Below, one piece after another: positions 27,106 to 35,886 of a DNA stretch of 64,000 nucleotides. The notes below the pieces were generated by a model, which ran no database searches, was not told where the DNA came from, and saw nothing but the letters and a program-made list of their open reading frames with translations. This DNA is from Levilactobacillus brevis (GTDB lineage Bacteria > Bacillota > Bacilli > Lactobacillales > Lactobacillaceae). The DNA is taken from NCBI GenBank assembly GCA_021383565.1, contig CP079699.1:868001-932000 (forward strand), in the 5' to 3' direction. Position 1 is the first letter of the stretch; each line of letters begins with the position of its first letter. Position numbers and translations under genes: made by a program.

Positions 27106-27618
27106 CCCCTTTCGAATCAAAAATAACCTGACGTTCCGACTTGTAGCGAACGACAAGCCCAGCAATCGGATTGCCAGCGCCGTACCAATACTTCACGCGT
27201 AGCCAAAGCAGCGAATTGTTCGGGGTATCCGGTCTAACCCCGCATGAACGAAGCAGATCTTGCCCGCAACAGAATTTACCGGTAGTGCCCGCATCCAGGC
27301 AATTAGGTCGACCTGCTGTTCTAAGACCAGCTGTCGGTCACGCGTGAGACTTTGGGCTCCGCCTAACACCTTAACTGCCGCCACTAAGGTATTAGTGCCA
27401 CCGAAGCCAAGCCAAGAGTCCCACTGAATATGGCTAAGGAAGTCCAGTGCCGCCTGAACATGATTTTCCATTAACACCACGGTATGCGTTGGAATGGCTG
27501 CCTGCATCGCGATACTTGGTCTGAACCTCTGCCAGTCGTTAATTTCCCGTGTAAATCCCCGAGAGCTATATAAATCGCCACTGAGCCTCTCCGCCTCACG
27601 CAGATACTTCAATCTCAA
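27098..27618 (-). pseudogene. Decayed metallophosphatase paralogue
   Basis: Reads from 27618 to a frameshift near 27225, after which the homologous frame continues DTPNNSLLWLRVKYWYGAGN to TAA at 27098-27100. Matches to phosphatase logic: GDLYSSRG where GDxxDRG is expected, ENHVQAALDF for GNHE, LIAWMRALPV and CFVHAGLD, the last two closely paralleling the intact gene downstream (LIAWMGALPL, LFVHAGLD). The N-terminal DxHG block is missing and key Asp/Gly residues are replaced, so the product would be inactive. Confidence 0.75.
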
Positions 27619-27761
27619 TTGTTGCTACCTTTGCTAACATCAAGGATAGCATTTTCCAGTACATAACTCAACAGTAATGTTAATTTAGACAAATAAACGT
27701 TATAAGTAACAGCTAGGCTCCACAATTTTTCTTCGAAACCCTACTGTCCATCCAATCCAAC

Positions 27762-29090
27762 TCAAACATCGGTTGGAAAAGTAAGCCGTGCACAAATGGC
27801 CGCATGATCCAATCGCTTAGGCTTTAACCACCGGTACGCCAGTGATTCAATTTCTATCCGCGGCGAAATGGTAATATGGTCATCGGCAATCTTCGTTTCA
27901 ATACCGTTTTTACCCTTGTGAATGAAACTTCCGCCACTCACTGGGGTCTGCAGCAACAAACCATATTTACCTAGTAGTTCACGCTGGACCAACTCACTTG
28001 CTGGTTCTTGGTCTAGGCCGGAATAATCTTCGTCCACAATGATCCGCGCATGATTATGGTCGCCAAGTAGGAGCACGATATCAGCCTCGCCCTCACGCTT
28101 TAACCGCTGAATCATCTTTTCAAGATGGGGTAACGCATCCACGGACATATTCTGATATCCCGCCGCACTGAGATCTTGACGCTCGCGATGTGCCTGATAG
28201 CTCTCGTCAGACAATGCCGGATGAAGTCTAATTGAAGCAATCCCCAATTTGACACCCGAGTACAGTGGCAATACCGTTGCCAAGTAATCACAACCTGAGG
28301 GTTCCGCTGGATAGTAGCAGGGAAGCTTCTCCCGTAGCGAAATGAGTCTAGGACCAAACGCTAACAGACATTCATTGTCATGGTTGGTAGCAGGACGCGG
28401 ATCTGTCATGACTCGGTAGTTGGCCGCCTCAAGCTGCTTCACGAAGTCAGGGAAATCGGCGGTCTTGTACAGTTCATTAAACGCAAGTAAATCCGGTGCT
28501 TCTTCCAATTCATCCAAGGCTGGCAGGACATCTTCTTTGAGTGAGGCATTGAGGTTAGTCTTTCCCGCTTTGCCATTCAAGTTTAGACTCAATACCTGAT
28601 AAGTCGGCGACGCCATTTCCTTTAAAAGATTGTCGGTCAAAATTTGTGGTACAAACAGGGTTTGCGTCGTTTCGTACTGCTTGTTGAGAACCGCTATGAG
28701 GGCAGCTCGCTCGTCACTGGTAGAGATGTAAGGGGCAAATGCCGTGTGACATAAGTTAGATAACACCCGAAATAATCTATTTAGACGTTTCGTCGCCACG
28801 CGGATAAATCGCGTATTCTTTGCACTAATCGGCTCCTGAGTAAACTCAAACTTGGTCATTAAATCATCTTGAGTTGGATTAGGTTGTTCTGAGTCAAAAC
28901 ATTGCTCGATTACTTTCAAGCTGTGCTGCCAGGCCGCAAACATTTCCTGCTCATTTTGCCGTGTAAATTCGTACGTTTGCGGTCTATACGCCAAGGCCTG
29001 AAGCAGTTCATTAATGTCAGCCAACTGGCGAAAGCGCCGGCTAACCACTCGAATAAAACGAAAATGTTGATCAATTTTAGCTTCTCTCAT
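27762..29090 (-). CDS. EEP-fold phosphatase/nuclease with two N-terminal repeat modules
   Basis: 442 aa from ATG 29090, AAGGAG 9 bases upstream (the frame opens at 29117 without a site). Residues 1-60 and 93-146 are two diverged copies of a helical module starting FRFIRVVSRRF and TRFIRVATKRL. The C-terminal 270 residues are an endonuclease/exonuclease/phosphatase domain: LSLNLNG near 168, catalytic Glu in FNELY near 206, IRLHP near 288, GDHN at 343-346 and DDHI near 403. The catalytic set looks intact, so it may cleave DNA, RNA or a phosphoester. The divergent gene at 29863 consists of two copies of the same module. GC is lower than in the core genes around it. Confidence 0.85.
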   Translation of the reverse strand: MREAKIDQHFRFIRVVSRRFRQLADINELLQALAYRPQTYEFTRQNEQEMFAAWQHSLKVIEQCFDSEQPNPTQDDLMTKFEFTQEPISAKNTRFIRVATKRLNRLFRVLSNLCHTAFAPYISTSDERAALIAVLNKQYETTQTLFVPQILTDNLLKEMASPTYQVLSLNLNGKAGKTNLNASLKEDVLPALDELEEAPDLLAFNELYKTADFPDFVKQLEAANYRVMTDPRPATNHDNECLLAFGPRLISLREKLPCYYPAEPSGCDYLATVLPLYSGVKLGIASIRLHPALSDESYQAHRERQDLSAAGYQNMSVDALPHLEKMIQRLKREGEADIVLLLGDHNHARIIVDEDYSGLDQEPASELVQRELLGKYGLLLQTPVSGGSFIHKGKNGIETKIADDHITISPRIEIESLAYRWLKPKRLDHAAICARLTFPTDV

Positions 29091-29126
29091 GATTCGATTC
29101 TCCTTAAAAATATCCATTCACTTATC

Positions 29127-29155
29127 ATTAAACAATTAACAATGATACGGGGCAA
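29127..29155 (-). promoter_or_regulatory. Promoter of the EEP gene
   Basis: The minus strand has TTGCCC at 29150-29155, a 17-base spacer and TTTAAT at 29127-29132. Confidence 0.5.
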
Positions 29156-29813
29156 TCACTAATATATTGGCTGCCTTTTCTGCCCAAAACCATCGTTTGC
29201 TCCTTACCCCCTTTTTCTTATTTATAAAAGGTGATGTTAACTTCCTTATTGTTCTCCCTCACTTGAATCAGTTTTAAATTGATCATCTCTTAGAAAGTTA
29301 TGCTCCAAAAAATCAAAAGCGAACTTCTTCCCTCCTCTCGATAAATCAAGCATAACATATTACATAATTATATGATACTACCTTTTGCATAAAATTGAAT
29401 ATGCTGATTTCTAATCGCCTTATTGAATAGTAAGCGCCAGAGTTAAAAGACATAGAAAAAATGCTAAGCTTAAAGGCATAAAAGTTATCTGACAGGATGC
29501 TCTTATGCCTCTATTACTTTACATGTGGCAGTGAAGACCGGCCATGGTTTTTTTGGAGGGCTTTGAGACCGCATGTAAAAATGGCCACTTCAAGAAGCGC
29601 TTGAATCTCTACAGCTTTTGACATATACTCACACGCCATTCACAAGATTGAATAGCAAAGTTGTCGATATATTATTTGAAAAAATGATGAACCTGAAGCC
29701 TAATCCACCACTCTCTTCGCCTCATCCTACCATTTCAACTTTTCGTCGGATACAGGTTCGACCAATTGTTTTACCGTAAGACCATTTAAAATCGGAAGCT
29801 CGACAACCGAACG

Positions 29814-29842
29814 TTGACCGGCCGCCAAACCATCTTTACAAT
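29814..29842 (+). promoter_or_regulatory. Promoter of the two-module gene
   Basis: TTGACC (29814-29819), 17-base spacer, TACAAT (29837-29842); the predicted start is only about 14 bases before the ATG, leaving just room for GGAGGTG. Confidence 0.7.
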
Positions 29843-29862
29843 AGTCTTTATGGAGGTGTCAT

Positions 29863-30339
29863 ATGGAATCACGAAACCAGAAGTTCCGGCGTTTAGGCGC
29901 AAGTAGAATGACCCGAATCTTTCAGGTGATGAACCTTATTGCCAACCTGAGTGCCCCACAATATGTTTATACCATTGATGACATTACGGAGTTGTTCACC
30001 ACCTATCGAGAACTAGGCAAGGCCTCTCAGGAATATTTTCAAGAGACTGGCCCTACCCGTTACAACGAAATGCCCGATAGCTTCGTTTTTAAAAATCAGT
30101 CAACAACTAAGCCAGAATCACGCGCAGCTCACGAACGTTTCCGCCGCTTAGCCGAAAAAAGGATGAGCCGCGTCGTTCACACCCTACGCTTACTGACAAA
30201 TCTCTCGGACCGATCAAATTACACCTACTCTACCGAAGAAGTGACTGAATTATTTGTAGCCTTCAAGAAAAAAGGGCAAGCAGTGGAAGCGCTGTTTGCC
30301 CCCTTGGAGACTGAATTTAATTTTAAAAACAAAGAGTGA
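29863..30339 (+). CDS. Two-module helical protein related to the EEP enzyme N-terminus
   Basis: 158 aa, ATG 29863 after GGAGGTG. It consists of two tandem copies of one module: residues 7-60 (FRRLGASRMTRIFQVMNLIA, then NLSAPQYVYTIDDITELF) and residues 92-146 (FRRLAEKRMSRVVHTLRLLT, then NLSDRSNYTYSTEEVTELF). The pattern F-R-x-L-x(3)-R-M-x-R, N-L-S, Y-x-Y-[ST], E-L-F, closing F is conserved within the protein and, more weakly, in both N-terminal modules of the divergent EEP enzyme. The modules have no catalytic signature, suggesting a binding or oligomerisation role. Confidence 0.82.
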   Translation: MESRNQKFRRLGASRMTRIFQVMNLIANLSAPQYVYTIDDITELFTTYRELGKASQEYFQETGPTRYNEMPDSFVFKNQSTTKPESRAAHERFRRLAEKRMSRVVHTLRLLTNLSDRSNYTYSTEEVTELFVAFKKKGQAVEALFAPLETEFNFKNKE

Positions 30340-30489
30340 TTATTTCTCAAGTTTACTCAACTAAATTTAAAATTAACGTCTACATCAACGAGGTGTGTTT
30401 TTTGTGTCTCAGTATATATGACAAAAATGCTATTATTTTCTTTCTATTTACTTAAATGTGTGTTACTTTAAGGCTTGGAGATGTTAAAA

Positions 30490-30741
30490 ATGAAAATGAA
30501 TCCCAAACCTTTGCTAGATCTAATTTTGCCGCACATCGGGAGCTCTATTCCCGCCAACATAGTACATCAGGTATTTATCCAGAAGCTCCTACAACAGTTC
30601 CCCAGCTACAGTCACAAGAAATTAGCTCGAATTGCATCCGGAAGCATTGGTGGCGCGTCAGCCCATAAAACGATCATGTTCCATCCTGAGTTTCAGCCTA
30701 ATGGTTCTAATAAGGAATGCGTTATCGTAAGAGTCAAATAG
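30490..30741 (+). CDS. Hypothetical small basic protein
   Basis: 83 aa from ATG 30490, with TTGGAG 9 bases upstream (ATG 30481 overlaps that site). N-terminal helix MKMNPKPLLDLILPHI, middle HKKLARIASGSIGG, and a strand-like FQPNGSNKECVIVRVK end. No family recognised. It is 150 bases after the two-module gene and is followed by a strong terminator, so it may belong to the same transcript. Confidence 0.6.
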   Translation: MKMNPKPLLDLILPHIGSSIPANIVHQVFIQKLLQQFPSYSHKKLARIASGSIGGASAHKTIMFHPEFQPNGSNKECVIVRVK

Positions 30742-30755
30742 CTTATAAGAATAGG

Positions 30756-30790
30756 ATGACAAGTCCTCACTTTTCAGGACTTGTCATTTT
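30756..30790 (+). terminator. Terminator after the 83-aa gene
   Basis: ATGACAAGTCCT (30756-30767) pairs perfectly with AGGACTTGTCAT (30776-30787), followed by TTTT. Confidence 0.9.
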
Positions 30791-31141
30791 TATTTAAACA
30801 TAATCACTATAATTCATAGAAAATACATCTAACCATGCAAATAATTCACATAAAATTTAATCCTAAATTCTGCTGAAGTCCATCGTAAAATTTCCACTTG
30901 ATTAAATCTAAAACCGTACGGCTTCTGGGTAAAAAAACGAAATACACTCTATCTACCGAATTTAGGTTGACTTCAAGATTAGAGTAAAGAAAAGGAACCC
31001 AATTCGAAAATGAATTTGAGTTCCCAATATCTCCTCATCAGCATCGGTTGACAAAGAATCTTTTTAAGGCTTGTCGATATGTCGACAAATGGTAGGCAAA
31101 TGGGCGGCAACCGTAAAGGCAGTTACCCACAACCCGCGTCG
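30791..31141. other. Gene-free interval before lepA
   Basis: AT-rich, no supportable gene. It contains the hairpin at 30994-31024 and a short TTGTCGATATGTCGACAA-like inverted repeat at 31072-31086. Confidence 0.6.
30990..31024 (-). terminator. Possible lepA terminator
   Basis: The minus strand forms GGAAC.CAAATTC/GAATT.GGTTCC followed by TTTTCTTT, about 120 bases after the lepA stop. Confidence 0.6.
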
Positions 31142-32974
31142 TTATTTAGTTTCATCCTCATCAGTCTTCAAAACTGCCATGAATGCTTCTTGCGGGATAT
31201 CTACCTTCCCAACGGCCTTCATGCGTTTCTTTCCGACCTTCTGTTTCTCCAACAGTTTCATCCGCCGGGTACGGTCACCACCGTAGAGCTTGGCGGTCAC
31301 GTCCTTCCGGTAGGCCTTGATCGTGGTTCTGGCAATGATCTTGGCACCGATTGCGGCTTGAACTGGGATTTCAAAGTTTTGGCGTGGGATAATGCCCTTC
31401 AACCGCGAGGCAATCTCTCGACCCCGTTGTGCGGCGAACGTCCGATGCGCGATGAAGCTCAGTGCATCGACCTTATCTCCATTCAACAGGATATCGATCT
31501 TGACCAGATCAGCCTCTTGGTAGCCACTACGCTCGTAGTCCAATGACGCGTAACCGCGGGTACTGGACTTCAATTTATCGAAGAAGTCGAAAATAATTTC
31601 CGACAGCGGCATATTATAGATAATATTCACGCGGTAATCGTCCAGATACTCCATCGTCAGGAATTGGCCCCGCCGGTGTTGGCACAGCTCCATGACCGCG
31701 CCCACATAGTCGTTTGGCGCCATGATGGTCGCCTTCACAATGGGTTCTTCAATCCGCTTGATGGCGGAAGCTTCCGGCATCTCGGCTGGGTTCTCCACCG
31801 TCTTCATCGTCCCGTCCGTCAAGTACGCGTGGTACGTTACGGATGGCGCCGTGGTAATCAAGTCCAGATTGAATTCACGTTCTAGCCGTTCCTGAATGAC
31901 ATCCATGTGGAGCATCCCCAGGAACCCACACCGGAACCCAAAGCCCAACGCCTGCGACGCTTCTGGTTCAAATTCCAACGCGGCATCGTTTAACTTGAGT
32001 TTCTCCAGGGCTTCACGCAAGTCATTCAACTTGGCATTATCCGTAGGGTACAGCCCGGCGTAGACCATCGGGTTCATTTCCCGGTAGCCCGGCAGCGCCT
32101 TCTCCGCGGGCATCTCAGCGTTGGTGACTGTATCACCCACTCGGGTATCCGCGATATCTTTGATGCTGGCCGTAATGTAGCCCACGTCGCCGGCAATCAG
32201 GTAATCACGCGCGATCGGCTTTGGCGAGTTCACGCCGACCTCGGTCACTTCGTATTCACTCCCACTGTTCATCAGGAGAATCTTATCACCGGGTTGAACG
32301 GTACCCTCAAAGAGCCGCACGCTCATGACCACACCACGATAATCATCGTAAACGGAATCGAAGACCAGCGCTTTCAACGGCGCGTCCAAATTACCAGTCG
32401 GTGCCGGCACCTTGTGGACGATCTGTTCCAGCAACTCCGGAATCCCCACGCCCTGCTTGGCACTCGCCAGAACGGCATCGGAAGCATCCAGACCAATCAC
32501 GTCTTCAATCTCTTGCTTGACCTTATCCGGGTCAGCCGCGGGCAAATCAATCTTATTGACAACCGGCACAATTTCCAAGTCGTCGTCTAGCGCCAAGTAA
32601 ACGTTGGCCAAGGTCTGCGCCTCAACCCCCTGAGCGGCATCAACGACCAGCACCGCACCCTCACAGGCCGCCAGACTCCGTGAGACCTCATAGGAGAAGT
32701 CCACGTGCCCCGGTGTATCAATCAGGTGGAATTCATAGTCGTGGCCGTCCTTGGCGTGATACGTCAGTTCAACGGCGTTTAACTTAATCGTGATACCCCG
32801 TTCGCGTTCAAGTTCCATGCTATCCAACACTTGATCTTGCATATCGCGCTTGGAGATGGTATCCGTGAGCTCCAAGATTCGGTCCGCAATCGTTGATTTC
32901 CCGTGGTCGATATGGGCCACGATGGAAAAGTTACGGATGTATTTTTGATGGTTTTTTAATTTCTCAAGATCCAT
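31142..32974 (-). CDS. lepA: Elongation factor 4 (LepA), ribosomal back-translocase GTPase
   Basis: 610 aa. G1 AHIDHGKST near residue 20, G2-region RERGITIK, G3 [14 protein letters not shown] near 85, G4 NKIDLP near 139, then domain II, domains III/V and the LepA-specific C-terminal domain ([20 protein letters not shown]). It binds stalled ribosomes and promotes reverse translocation. Preceded by its own promoter at 33012-33040 and flanked by terminators on both sides, so it is monocistronic. Confidence 0.98.
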   Translation of the reverse strand: MDLEKLKNHQKYIRNFSIVAHIDHGKSTIADRILELTDTISKRDMQDQVLDSMELERERGITIKLNAVELTYHAKDGHDYEFHLIDTPGHVDFSYEVSRSLAACEGAVLVVDAAQGVEAQTLANVYLALDDDLEIVPVVNKIDLPAADPDKVKQEIEDVIGLDASDAVLASAKQGVGIPELLEQIVHKVPAPTGNLDAPLKALVFDSVYDDYRGVVMSVRLFEGTVQPGDKILLMNSGSEYEVTEVGVNSPKPIARDYLIAGDVGYITASIKDIADTRVGDTVTNAEMPAEKALPGYREMNPMVYAGLYPTDNAKLNDLREALEKLKLNDAALEFEPEASQALGFGFRCGFLGMLHMDVIQERLEREFNLDLITTAPSVTYHAYLTDGTMKTVENPAEMPEASAIKRIEEPIVKATIMAPNDYVGAVMELCQHRRGQFLTMEYLDDYRVNIIYNMPLSEIIFDFFDKLKSSTRGYASLDYERSGYQEADLVKIDILLNGDKVDALSFIAHRTFAAQRGREIASRLKGIIPRQNFEIPVQAAIGAKIIARTTIKAYRKDVTAKLYGGDRTRRMKLLEKQKVGKKRMKAVGKVDIPQEAFMAVLKTDEDETK

Positions 32975-33011
32975 GTTGATTTCCTACTTTCTTAAACACC
33001 ATGTCCAGACA

Positions 33012-33040
33012 ATTATACCAACCATCAGCAGTAATCACAA
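33012..33040 (-). promoter_or_regulatory. Promoter of lepA
   Basis: The minus strand has TTGTGA (33035-33040), 17-base spacer and TATAAT (33012-33017) with the TGG extension. Confidence 0.75.
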
Positions 33041-33078
33041 ACTAAAAGCTGAGCGTAACGGCGAAAAACCTCGTGGAC

Positions 33079-33107
33079 ACAAAAGGCCCGAGCTTTCACT
33101 CGGACCC
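33079..33107 (-). terminator. Terminator of the dlt operon
   Basis: The minus strand forms GGTCCGAG/CTCGGGCC with a six-base loop followed by TTTTG, just after dltD. Confidence 0.85.
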
Positions 33108-33113
33108 TCTACA

Positions 33114-34403
33114 TTATTTCGTCTCATTTTCATACTGCTGCAGCTGGTTAGGCCCCAACTGTTGCCATTGCTGGCTATAGAACTTGTCATTAATCTGGTA
33201 GTGCGGTTGGGCCTGCTTCTGCGTTAAGAAGGGATCCACCCGCCGATCAATGGCTAACCAACCCCGCCAGCCGGGATGAATCGTGTCGGTCATAAAGTAC
33301 GGCACGTTCCCCTTGTCTGACAAATCGATAATGTTGTTAAAGCCCTGCGACTGCAGTTGATAGTGAATCTTCTGGTCGAATTGCTTCAGCATCGTAGCCG
33401 ATAAGCCGGTGTACTTTTGCCAACGCTGGTTAATTGGCGGAATGATGAAGATGACGTTCGTATTCAGCCGGGCAAATTGATCCAAGACCAACTGGAAGTC
33501 TCCATATTCCGGTGACTTGAGGTAGGACAAGTTCTTCTGGAACCCTTTCAGATTCCCCGACTTGATTTCCTGCTTCAATCCCTGATTATAGAACTTATCG
33601 CTAATCTGGAAACGGTTATTGCCCGTTGCCTGTTTCCCTAACTGACCACCGAGTCGATCCAGCGCCGAATAGGAGTAATGAGTGGGTAACTTCTTGGCTT
33701 GCCGGTTCACTCGACTCAAGTTCTGCGATGGTAAATTAATGCCGGAGAAGAACTGGTCTTCTTGCGTCAACATGTTCTTCCGCGTTTGTAGATAGAACCG
33801 TTGATAGTCCGTCAATGATTTACCGGCCGCCACCCGTTGTAATGCCGCGTAGATGAAATGGTCAGATTTGGCCGCGGGCATCTGGAGGAGTCGTTTAGCC
33901 GCATACTGATCAATCGCATCGTGCCGATAATGGGTTAACCATTCCGTCGTCTGCAATTGTGAGTAGTAGAAGCCAAATGCGTCCTTACGCGTCCCATTCT
34001 TCACAAACCACTGTGGTGAAACGAAGAAGACCGCCTTCTTATTGCGCAATTCGCCTTGGATGTTTTGCATCACGAAGAATTGCGTCAACGATTGGGTTCC
34101 CCGCGCACCAAGTAGGAATGGTCGATAGTCCCGGTGATACTTCTGAGCCAGGACGGACGGATGCATGGGATCGATTCGTGACCATTCCGATGAACCGAAG
34201 AATGGCACGTAACCGTTACTCAGCGCCGCTTCCTTAATGTGCTTACCGCGCAAAACGTTGGGTGACAGTGACACCGCTGCCTGCCGTTCTCGGGTGGCAC
34301 TAATGTGTTTAAACCCGAAAGTGACCGGCGAAGCGAGCACCGCAAAAACGAGAATAGACGCGAGAATTAACGGACCAAAGATCCGTAGTAATCGCTTTGC
34401 CAT
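33114..34403 (-). CDS. dltD: D-alanine transfer protein DltD
   Basis: 429 aa. An N-terminal membrane anchor (residues 8-27) is followed by an extracytoplasmic SGNH-like domain with the Ser-containing FFGSSEWSRIDP near 70 and the Asp/His pair in DTIHPGWRGW near 370. DltD acts with DltB in D-alanylation of lipoteichoic acid outside the membrane. Last gene of dltXABCD; starts 3 bases after dltC stop. Confidence 0.97.
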   Translation of the reverse strand: MAKRLLRIFGPLILASILVFAVLASPVTFGFKHISATRERQAAVSLSPNVLRGKHIKEAALSNGYVPFFGSSEWSRIDPMHPSVLAQKYHRDYRPFLLGARGTQSLTQFFVMQNIQGELRNKKAVFFVSPQWFVKNGTRKDAFGFYYSQLQTTEWLTHYRHDAIDQYAAKRLLQMPAAKSDHFIYAALQRVAAGKSLTDYQRFYLQTRKNMLTQEDQFFSGINLPSQNLSRVNRQAKKLPTHYSYSALDRLGGQLGKQATGNNRFQISDKFYNQGLKQEIKSGNLKGFQKNLSYLKSPEYGDFQLVLDQFARLNTNVIFIIPPINQRWQKYTGLSATMLKQFDQKIHYQLQSQGFNNIIDLSDKGNVPYFMTDTIHPGWRGWLAIDRRVDPFLTQKQAQPHYQINDKFYSQQWQQLGPNQLQQYENETK

Positions 34404-34406
34404 TGG

Positions 34407-34640
34407 CTAGGCCAGGCTTTCCACTTTCGCAATGATTTTGTTGGGCGTGTCCCACTCTGACCGCTCAAATTCAGAAACCGGCACGTTAACGCCCAGTTCA
34501 CTTTGCAGCGACAGCAATAATTGCACGGAAGCCATGGAGTCCATGATGCCACTGTCGAACAGGTTCTCATCCATTGCGCCACTAACATCGCTACCCGTTA
34601 AGTCGTTTAAAATATTTAAAACCGTTTCTTTGATATCCAT
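34407..34640 (-). CDS. dltC: D-alanyl carrier protein DltC
   Basis: 77 aa acyl-carrier-like four-helix protein. The phosphopantetheine-attachment Ser is in [15 protein letters not shown] near residue 36. It receives D-alanine from DltA and delivers it to the DltB/DltD/DltX membrane complex. Confidence 0.97.
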   Translation of the reverse strand: MDIKETVLNILNDLTGSDVSGAMDENLFDSGIMDSMASVQLLLSLQSELGVNVPVSEFERSEWDTPNKIIAKVESLA

Positions 34641-34680
34641 TATTATTTCCCCCTCGATGAAATAAATCCCTTTAAATTAG

Positions 34681-35886
34681 TTAAAACCAAATTTTATCCA
34701 AAATCCCCGAAAAGATTAGGAAGCTAAAGCAGACCAGATTCCCCGTCAAGAAGATAGCGAAGATCTGCGTGAAATGATTGTGTGGCACACTCTGCCGGTG
34801 CTTCTTCTTGTACCGTAGCCACGTGTCATTGATGACCAACGCGACCCCGTGGAAGAGCCCGTACGTAATGTAGTACCACGTCACCCCGTGCCAGAATCCC
34901 ATGACCAACATGTTAATGATGTAGGTCACATTCGCCGTCGTCGTTGGCTTCTTGAAGACCTTATGCTTCATGAACCAGAAGACCAGGCGCATGTAGATAA
35001 AGTCACGGAACCAAAACGACAGGGTAATGTGCCAACGATTCCAGAAATCCTTGATGTTCGGTGACCGCCACGGTTGTTTGAAGTTCATCGGCGTCCCGAT
35101 CCCCATAATGTATGAGGTCCCGACCGCAAACAAACTGTAACCCGCAAAGTCAAAGAACAAGTCGGCACTGTAGCAGTACATGTAACCCACTAGTGGCCAG
35201 GAAATGTCGAGGAATCCCCCGCGTGAATGCATGGCCATGAGTTGCAATTTCGGCATCAGAATCGTCCCGAAGTAGTAAGCCAGGATAAACTTGTATAGGA
35301 AGCCGACAAACAGGTAACGAATCCCCTTTTGTAGCATCCCCAAGTACTTCTCCCGGTCGGGCACCGACCGATAATCCGCCTCAAACCGGCGATAACGGTC
35401 GATCGGCCCGGAGGAGATGGTGGGGAAGAACAGCATGAACTGTAGGAACGTCATCACGTTGTAGTTCTTAATTGCACCATCCCGCGTTTCCATGATCGTC
35501 TGGACGGCTCTAAAGGTCAGGTAACTGACCCCCAAGAACCCAATCAGCGAGGCCTGGCCATTTTCCACGGCCGGGGTCACTTTGACGATCGTTAGCGGTG
35601 CGATAGCTAGAAGCACCATCAGGTAAAAGAACGGCCCCGAATTGTGATTCTTCCGGTAAACGGCATACCCCCAGGTTAAGCCCACCTCGTACAAAATGTA
35701 AATTATCAAGGCCACCCCTTGGGTCCATTTGGCACCGCCAAAGGTTAAGACCAGAAAGAAGATTGAAATTAACGTTTCGTAGAGGCGTGACCGTTTGCCG
35801 TACAGAAGACCAATCATCAGTGGCAGTAACGCCACCCCCAACAAGGCGAAATACGTTGGGTTGCCGTACGGTTCAAATGTCAACAT
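34681..35886 (-). CDS. dltB: D-alanyl transfer MBOAT protein DltB
   Basis: 401 aa polytopic membrane-bound O-acyltransferase. The MBOAT core includes GPIDRYRRFEADY near 157, SFWFRDFIYMRL near 293 and the catalytic His in MLVMGFWHGVTWYY near 336. Transfers D-alanine from DltC across the membrane. The start overlaps the dltA stop by one base. Confidence 0.97.
   Translation of the reverse strand: MLTFEPYGNPTYFALLGVALLPLMIGLLYGKRSRLYETLISIFFLVLTFGGAKWTQGVALIIYILYEVGLTWGYAVYRKNHNSGPFFYLMVLLAIAPLTIVKVTPAVENGQASLIGFLGVSYLTFRAVQTIMETRDGAIKNYNVMTFLQFMLFFPTISSGPIDRYRRFEADYRSVPDREKYLGMLQKGIRYLFVGFLYKFILAYYFGTILMPKLQLMAMHSRGGFLDISWPLVGYMYCYSADLFFDFAGYSLFAVGTSYIMGIGTPMNFKQPWRSPNIKDFWNRWHITLSFWFRDFIYMRLVFWFMKHKVFKKPTTTANVTYIINMLVMGFWHGVTWYYITYGLFHGVALVINDTWLRYKKKHRQSVPHNHFTQIFAIFLTGNLVCFSFLIFSGILDKIWF

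Larger units (their letters stand above)
29091..29862. other. Divergent gene-free interval with inverted repeats
   Basis: About 770 AT-rich bases between the divergent EEP and module genes. It contains candidate promoters at both ends, an inverted repeat GGCATAA-A-AG/CT-C-TTATGCC at 29475-29509 with one mismatch, and TTCAAG/CTTGAA at 29584-29600. A 35-codon frame from 29498 lacks a proper ribosome site and is not called. Confidence 0.55.

Noticed and set aside
29498-29605. 35-codon plus-strand frame in the EEP-module gap
   Set aside because: The purine tract touches the ATG and the peptide resembles nothing; too weak to call.
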